From the NCBI GenBank assembly GCA_036495485.1, contig DASXMU010000107.1, positions 3,112-67,111 of the forward strand: a DNA stretch of 64,000 bases, in the 5' to 3' direction. Positions 51,206-60,200 of this stretch are shown here, in pieces (position 1 is the first letter of the stretch; each line of letters starts with the position of its first letter). The stretch is from PALSA-505 sp036495485 (lineage in GTDB: Bacteria > Actinomycetota > Actinomycetes > Streptosporangiales > Streptosporangiaceae). Under the pieces are notes generated by a model. It had not been told where the DNA came from. It did not search any database and saw nothing but the letters and a program-made list of their open reading frames with translations. The position numbers were made by a program, and so were the translations under genes.

Positions 51206-54200
51206 TGACGACCATTCGCACCCGGCTCATGATCGGCGACTTCCAGACGACGGTGCGCCCGGGAGACCCCTTGGTGGCCGACCACCGCATCCACGGCGTT
51301 CCGGTGCTGCCCGGGGTTGCCCTGCTCGACGCCGTGGTGCGGGCCGCGGCACTGGGCGGCTGCGCCCCGGCCGAGATCGAGCTGGCCAACGTGCTGTTCG
51401 AGGCGCCCGTGACGCTGCCGGACGGCGTGGCACGGCGGCTGGTCTTCCGCTCCCATGAGCACGGCGGAGACACCCGCGTCGTCGTGGAAACCCACGTCGC
51501 TGGTGCGGAGACGGTCCCGGACGACGCCACGGCCCCCACCGCCGAGTGCCTGGTGCGCCCGGTCAGTGCCGGCCGGCCGCCGCAGCGCCTCGACGTGGCG
51601 GCCGCGCGGCAGGCCCTGGCCGGGGCGGGGGCCAGGCCGATGGAGGACCTCTACGCGATCACCGCCGGGCTCGGCATTGAGCACCGGGATTTCCTGCGGG
51701 CCCGCGGCACGGTGGCAGCGCATGACGGTGGCCTGGTCGCCGAGCTGACGCTCGGTGCGGCGGCCACGCGGAGGCGTGCTGACTTCGCCGTGCCGCCCAC
51801 CTACCTCGACGCGGCCATCGTCGTCGCCGTGGCCGACGCGCTGCGCGGCGCCGCCGCGGCCTACCTGCCGGTCTATCTCAGCCGGTTCCGCATGTGGGAC
51901 CGGCCGGGTGACCGGGTGTTCGTGGTGACCCAGCCCGGCGGCGCGCTCCGGCGCGGTGACGCGCTCGAGACCGACCTGTCCCTGCATGACCAGAACGGCC
52001 GTCTCATCGCCCGGCTGGAACGGCTGACCGCCATGCGGGCCAGCGGCTCCTCCCTCACCGGCACGGCCACCGCGGTCCAGTCAGGCACCGCCCCGGCCGG
52101 GGCAGAGCCGGTCCCGCCGCCCGCGCCGGCCGCCACCACCGCGGCGGTCCCGCGCCCCCGGCCCTCCCGCCGCCTTCAGATCGCCGTCGTCGGCATGAGT
52201 GGCCGCTACCCCGGCGCGGACGATCTGGACCAGCTGTGGTCGAACCTGGAGGCACGGCGGGATACGGCCGGCCGGGTACCTGCCGACCGCTGGAACCCCG
52301 GGGACTATGAGAACGACGGTCGCAGGCTGTCCCGTTTCGGGGGCTTCCTCGACGACGTCGACGCCTTCGATCCCGGGTTCTTCCGCATCCCGCCGAGCAT
52401 GGCCGCGCTGCTCGACCCGCAGGAGCGGCTGTTCCTCGAGGCCGCCTACGGCGCCATCGAAAACGCGGGGTACCAGCCCGACGACTTCGCGCCGCCGCAC
52501 AACCAGGTCGGGGTGTTCGTCGGCGCGAGCTGGACCGATTACCGCATCCTCGCCGCCGAGGCGGCCAGGGAGCAGGGCACGCCCACGACCCTCTCGTCGC
52601 TGTCCTCCATCGCCAACCGGGTGTCGTACACGTTCAACCTCGTCGGTCCCAGCCTCGCCGTTGACACCGCGTGCTCGGCGTCACTGACCGCCCTGCACCT
52701 GGCCTGCCGCAGCCTCGCCGAGGGTGAATGCGACGCCGCCGTGGCCGGTGGCGTGAACCTGCTGCTTCACCCGGAGAAGTATGTGGTCTACGGCCAGCTC
52801 GACCTGGTCTCCACGGACGGCAAGCTGCGGTCGTTCGGTGCGGGCGGCACCGGGCACGTGCCCGGTGAGGGCGTGGGCGCGCTGTTCCTCAAGCCGCTGG
52901 ACCGGGCGCTCGCCGACGGCGACACCGTGCACGGCGTGATCCTGGCCACCGCTATCAACCACGGCGGCCAGGCGGCCGGGTTCACCGTGCCGCAGCCTGA
53001 GGCGCAGGGCGCGGTCATCGCCCGGGCCCTGGCGGAGGGCGGGGTCGACCCGGAGACCATCGGCTACATCGAGGCGCACGGCACCGGGACCGCGCTTGGC
53101 GACCCGGTGGAGGTCTGCGGCCTGGTCCAGGCCTACGCCGGGCGCACCACACCGCTGCCGGTCGGCTCGATCAAGTCGAACGTCGGCCACCTGGAGTCCG
53201 CGGCGGGCGTCCTCGGCGTCACGCGGGCGCTGCTCCAGCTCCGGCACGGACGGATCACCGCCTCGCTGCACTCCGAGGAGCTCAACCCGGACATCGACTT
53301 CGGTGCCACGCCCTTCTACGTGCCGCAACGCGGCGAGCCGTGGCACCGCCCGGTAGTGTCAGGGGCGGAGCAGCCGCGCCGCTGCGGCATCAGCTCGTTC
53401 GGCGCCGGCGGCTCCAATGCCCACGTGATCGTGGAGGAGTACCCACCTGCGCCGCCGCGCGGCCAGCCCGCCGTGCCGGATCTGCTCGTGCTGTCCGCGC
53501 GGACGCCGGAGCGGCTGCGAGTGTACGCCGAGCGCATGCTGCGGCACCTGCGCACGCTGGGCTGCGGCCCCCTCACCGACATCGCCCGCACCCTGCAGGC
53601 CGGCCGTCCCGCGCTGCCCGCCAGGCTCGCCGTGGTCGCCGCCGACGTCCCGGAGGCGGTGGCCGGGCTGGAGCGCTTCCTGCGCGGCGGGGAGAGTCCC
53701 GCCGGGCCGGCCGTCGCGACCGGGGCAGCCGCCGGCAAGGCGGACGGCGGCCCCGCTGGCACGGCGGCGTTCGACCACGCCTGCCGTGCCGGTGACCTGG
53801 CCGAGGCCGCGCGGCTGTGGGTGCGTGGCGCCATGCCGGACTGGAGGACCCTCAACGGCGGCGCCCTCCGCCGGGTGCCGCTGCCCGGCTACCCGTTCGA
53901 GCGGCGGCGGTTCTGGATCGGCGGCTCCCGCACCTCGGCACCAGCCATCCAGGCCACGCCAGCCGCGGAGGTCGCCCAGAACGGCGCCGCGGCGCCTGCC
54001 CCCGCTCCGGCGGGCGCCACGGACACCGGCTTCCTCGCCGACGCGCGCCGCGCGTTCGAGGCGGCCCTCGTCCCGGCCCAGGAAGAGCTGGAACGGCACC
54101 TCCCCGCTCTGGGCCGCTACGCCGCGGCGGCGCTGCACCGTCGCCTCGCCGAGCTGGACGTGACGCCAGGCGACACCACCGTGGAGAGGATCCGGCAGAC

Positions 54201-57200
54201 GCTGGCAGTGGTCCCCGCCTACGAGCGGTTTGTCGACGCCTGCCTGGCGGTGCTGGAGCGCCACGGCCTGATCCGGCGGGCCGGGGACCGGATCGAGGTC
54301 ATGCCGCCCGGCGACGACCCCGCACTGCTGCGGGCCGGCCTGCTCGAGCGGTCGCCGGAAACCGGGTCGTTCGTGCGGTTCGTGGACACCAGCCTGGCGG
54401 CCTACCCGGATGTGCTGTCGGGACGGGTGCCCGCCACCGAGGCGCTGTTCGCCGGCTCCCGGATGGACCTCATGGCCAGCCTGTACCGCGACCGGGTCTA
54501 TGCGTTCTACAGCGAGCTGGTGGCGCGGTTCGTCGCGGGCGCGGTCGCCGTGCGGGCCGCGGCCGGTGCGCGGCCTGTGCGGGTGTGCGAACTCGGTGCC
54601 GGGACCGGTGGCACCTCGCGGGCGGCTCTCGCCGCCCTGGCGGCCGGGGGCCGCCCGGTCGAGTACCACTACACCGACGTGGGAGGCAGCTTCATCGTCC
54701 ATGGTCGCCGCGAGTTCGGCGCCCGCTACCCGTTCGCCCGCTTCCACCGCTACGACATGGAGCAGGAACCGGCCGGCCAGGATATCGAGCCGGGCAGCAT
54801 CGACGTGGCCCTCGTGGTGGGGGCGCTGCACGCGGTGGCCGACGTCGACGCGACCCTGCGTCGGCTGGCCCACCTGCTGGGACCGTCCGGGCTGCTTGTC
54901 GTCGGTGAGGCCGTGGCGGACCACGACGTGATGGCGGTGGCCGCCGGGCTGTTCGCGGGGTGGACTCGCTATGCCGACCCGGAGCGGAGACTGCCCCATT
55001 CCCCGCTGCTGTCCGAGGCGGGGTGGGCGGCGGCCTTCCGCCGCGCGGGCTTCACCGGCTTCACCGCCTACGGGCCAGGCCTCACCGCCGACGCCACCCC
55101 CGGCCACCGGGTCATGGTGGCCGCCCGGCCGGATGCCGCCGTGCTGCCGGTGCCCACGCCATCACCGGCCCACTCACGCGCGTCCGCCGCCGGGGCCGGC
55201 CCGGCCCCGGCCGGCCCCGGCGTGGACAGCGTGAGGGCCCCGGCCACCATGGCCACGCCGCCAGTGGCGGCAGCGTCCCTGCCCGCCGCCGCGTCCGGTC
55301 CCGGGGACGACGCGGAGCTTGACGAGGACGAGGTTGCCGCGCGGTGCGAGCCGCTGGTCGCGGAAATCGTGGCCGCCTCGCTCAGCGTCAGCCCGGAGGA
55401 GATCGACCCCGAGGAGTCCTTCGCCAGCTTCGGTGTGGACTCGATCCTGGCCGTTTCCATCGTCCGGCAGCTCAACGAGACCTTCGGCATGGCCATGAAG
55501 CCGACCGTGCTGTTCGACTACCCCTCCGTGCGGGACCTGGCGTTCTTCCTGGTCTCCGAGGGCGCACGGCCGCCCGCGCCATCCGTGCCGCCGCCCGCCG
55601 CGGCAAACGGCGCGGACGCCCTGCCCACGGCGGCCGGCGCCGGCCCTGCCGGTCCCCTGGAGGCGGCCGGCCCTGACGCGTCCGGTGACGCCGCGCCGGC
55701 CGTGCCTGCCGGGGAGGCATCCGCCGCCACCGCCCGGGTGACAGCCCCCAGCCTCCCGGCCGCGGCGCTGGCACGGGCCCCGCGCGCCACCAGCATCGCC
55801 GTCATCGGGATCGCCGCGCGCTACCCCGGCGCCGAAGACTACCGCCAGCTCTGGCACAACATCGCGGCCGGCCGGGACGCGGTCACCGAGGTGCCGCAGG
55901 AGCGGTGGGACATCGACTCCTGCTACCAGCCCGGTGCACCGGTCCCGGGAAAGACGTATTCGCGCTGGGGCGGCTACCTGACCGATGTCGACCGGTTCGA
56001 CCCGCTGTTCTTCGGCATCTCCCCGGCCGAGGCGGACCTGGCCGACCCCCAGCAGCGGCTCTTCCTGGAGGAGAGCTGGCACGCCATCGAGGACGCCGGG
56101 CTCGACGCCCGGGGGCTGCGCGGCCTGCGCTGTGGCGTGTTCACCGGCGCGCCGCCGAGCGACTACCTCGGCCTCATCAAGGAACGCGGCCGGTTCGCCC
56201 ACTATGGCGTGTTCACCGGCAACTCGCCGGCGATCCTTCCCGCCCGCATCGCCTACCACCTGGACATCACCGGGCCGTGCCTGGCCGTGGACACCGCCTG
56301 CTCGTCCTCGCTCGTGGCCATCCATCAGGCCTGCCGCAGCCTCGCGGACGGCGAGTGCGATCTCGCGATCGCCGGGGGCGTCGCGGTCTTCGCCACCCTG
56401 GAACATCACCAGCTCTCCGCCTCCGTCGGCATGTTGTCGCCCACCGGCCGCTGCCGTCCCTTCGACGCGGCCGCCGATGGGCTTGCCGTGGCCGAGGGCG
56501 TGGGGGTGGTCCTGCTCAAGCGGCTGGACGACGCACTGGCCGACGGCGACCCCATCCATGGGGTGATCCGCGGCAGCGGCATCAACCAGGACGGCCGGAC
56601 CAATGGCATCACCGCCCCCAGCGCCCGGTCACAGACCGCGCTGGAGCTGGAGGTGTATCAGCGGTTCGGCGTCGACCCCGAGACCATCGGCTACGTGGAG
56701 GCGCACGGCACCGGGACCCGGCTGGGCGACCCGATCGAGGTGGAAGCGCTCACTGCCGCGTTCCGGCACTACACCGGCCGCCGCGGGTTCGTGCCGATCG
56801 GCTCGCTCAAGGCCAACATCGGCCACACCTCGCACGCGGCAGGCGTCGGCGGCCTGATCAAGGTCCTCCTGGCGATGCAGTCCCGGCAGATCCCGCCGCT
56901 GCCGCATTTCACCACGCCGAACCCGCTCATCGGCTTCGAGGACACGCCGTTCTTCGTGCCCACCGAACTGATGCCGTGGCCCGCCGGCGGGCCACGCCGT
57001 GCGGCGGTCAGCTCCTTCGGTTTCAGCGGCACCAACGGCCATCTCATCGTTGACGAGCACCCTGACGCCCGGCCCCGGCACACCCCGCCGCCGACGGTGT
57101 TGCTGCCGCTGTCCGCGCAGACGGAGGAGTCGCTGCGCTGGACCGCCGGGCGGCTCGCGGCGTTCCTGGCCGAGCAGCCCGATGCCGACCCGCACGAGGT

Positions 57201-60200
57201 GGCCGCAACCCTGCACGCCGGCCGTGCCGTGTTCGAGCACCGGCTCGCCATCCTCGCGCCGACCGTGGACGACCTGCGCGAGCGGCTGGCGCTCGCCGCG
57301 GCCGGGGGGAGCGGACCGGGCCTGTACGTGGGGCGCGCCGAGCCCGCCCGGGTCACCGTGCGCGCCGCCCGGACCTCAGGGGAGGACCTGGCGGCCGTCG
57401 CCTCGGCCTGGGTGGCCGGCCGTCCAGCCGACGCCTCAGGCACCGCCGGCCAGCCCCATGCGCGCCGCGTCCACCTGCCTGGCTACGTCTTCGCCCGGGA
57501 ACGCTGCTGGGTGCCAGGACCGGACACCCCCGGCCCGGTGCCGGCCACCGCACCCCCCGGCCCGGGCGCGGTGGCAGACGATCGCCTGGCCGGGCGGGCC
57601 GAGGAGTACCTCAAGGGCATCCTCGCCGCCGAGGCACGGCTCCCCGTCGAGCGGCTGCGGTCCCGGGCGCCGCTTGAGGACTACGGCGTCGAGTCGGTGC
57701 TCATCGCACGGCTGAACCGCCGCTTGGAGGACGACTTCGGCGAAATGCCCTCGACGTTGTTCTTCGAATACCAGACAATCGGCGAGCTGGCAGACTACTT
57801 CGCCCGGGAGCACGCGGAGCGGATCACCGCCCTCTCGGCCGCCGGCCCGGCCACGGCGGATCCGGCGGCCGTGGCCGCCGCGGACCCGGCGCCCACACCC
57901 GCCGCCCCGGCATCCGGCCATGACGCTGCCGTGCGCCCGGCCGCCACGACGGTGCCCGCGGGCCGCCAGGACCCGCCGGAACTGGCGGACATCGCCGTCA
58001 TCGGCATGGCGGGCCGCTTCCCGCAGGCCGCGTCCGTGGACGAGTTGTGGCAGAACCTGGTCGCGGGCCGCGACTGCATCACCGAGATCCCACCGGAGCG
58101 CTGGGACCACAGCCAGTACCTCAGCGACGATCCGGACGAGCCCGGCACCACGTACGCCCGCTGGGGCGGCTTCATGGACGGCGTGGACCGCTTCGACGCC
58201 CGGTTCTTCGGCATCTCGCCGAAGGACGCCGAGTCCATGGATCCGCAACAGCGGCTGTTCCTGGAGACCTCCTGGGCCGCACTCGAGGACGCGGGCTACC
58301 CCCCCGGCCGGGCCCGGCGCACCGCCTGTCGCCGGGGCACCAGGGACGTCGGGGTGTTCGCCGGGGTGACCTATGGCGAATACCAGCTCCTCGTCGGCAT
58401 CCCCATCGCGGGCTACTGGGCGGTGGCGAACCGGGTGTCCTACCACTTCGGATTCAACGGCCCGAGCCTTGCCGTGGACACCGCCTGCTCCTCGTCGCTG
58501 ACCGCGGTGCACCTCGCCTGCGAGAGCCTGCGGCATGGCGAGTGCGGCTACGCGCTCGCGGGCGGGGTGAACGTCACCATCCATCCCGGCAAGTATCTGC
58601 TCCTCGGTCTCGGCGGGTGGGCGTCGTCCGACGGACGGTGCCGCACGTTCGGCGCCGGGGGGGACGGCTATGTGCCGGGGGAGGGCGTGGCCACGCTCCT
58701 GCTCAAGCCACTGCGGGATGCCATCGCCGACGGGGACCGGGTGTATGGGGTGATCCGGGCTAGCGAGACCAACCAGGACGGCCGGACCAACGGCTTCACC
58801 GTGCCCAGCCCGAACGCCCAGGCCGACCTGATCACCGAGGCGCTGACCACGGCCGGGATCGGCCCCCGTGCGGTCAGCTACATCGAGGCGCACGGCACCG
58901 GCACCGCGCTCGGCGATCCGATCGAGGTCGCCGGGCTGACCCGGGCGTTCCGCCGCTCCACAGAGGACCGGGGATTCTGCGCGGTGGGGTCGGTCAAGTC
59001 CGCCATCGGTCACCTGGAGGCGGCGGCGGGCGTCACGGGCCTGGTCAAGGTGCTGCTCCAGTTGCGCCACGACACCATCGCACCGTCCCTGCACGCCAGC
59101 CCGCCGAACCCGAACCTCGACTTCACCACCACCCCGTTCCGGGTTGCGCACCGGACCCAGGCATGGTCCCGTGACCCTGGCGGCGCGCCGCGGGTGGCCG
59201 CGGTCAGCTCCTTCGGCGCGGGCGGGTCGAATGCGCACGTCATCCTCAGCGACCCGCCCCCGGCGGTCGATGCCGGCACCGCCACGGGACCTGCCGAGGC
59301 CGGGCCGCACCTGCTGCTGCTCTCCGCTCGCCAGCCCGAACGACTCGCTGAGCAGGCCCGCAACCTCGCAGTCTTCCTGACCTCCGAGCCTGGCCGCGCC
59401 ACCGGCCTGGCGGACGTGGCCTGGACGCTTACGGTAGGCCGCCAGCCGTTCGAGCACCGGCTCGCCGTGGTGGCCACGACGCATGAGGAGGCGGCGGCAC
59501 GACTTGCGGCGTTCGCCGAGGGCCACGCCCCGGACCAGGCCGTCACCGGCGTGGTCGACTCTCACGAGGAGGCGGGCGGGGAGTCCGCAGAGGATGTGGA
59601 GTACCTGCGGACCCTCGCCGCCCGCGGCGCGCTGGCGCGGCTTGGCAAGCTGTGGGTCCAGGGCTGGACGCTGGACTGGGAGGCGCTGGCCGACGCCGGC
59701 GGGGTCGCCGCGGCACGCGGCCGGACGGTCAGCCTGCCTGCCTATCCGTTCGCCCGGGACCGCTACTGGATCGACCCTGCCGACTACCAGCGGCCGGGAC
59801 ACGCGCCGTCCGCCTCTCCGCCCGTCCCCGTCCCGGCCGCCGCGCCGGCGCCCGCCCCCGGGCCTGCCGCCCCGGCGCCGGCCGTGGGCAGCCAGGAGGA
59901 GATGCGCGACGAGCTGGAGCGGCGGATGAAGAACATCTTCGCCGACCTGACCAAGCTGCCCGTCGCCGAGCTCGACGTCCACGCCGACTTCCTGGACTTC
60001 GGCTTCGACTCGGTGGTCACGGTGCGAATGCTGAACCGGCTGATGAAGTCCTACGGCGTGCAGATCCCCGGGACCGCCATCGAGGAGCACACCACGATCC
60101 GCTCGTTCGCCGACCATGTGATCGACCAGGGTTACATCACCGGGGAGCGCGGTGTCGACGGCGTGGACCCGCGGATTATGACGGTGGTCAGCGCGCCTGC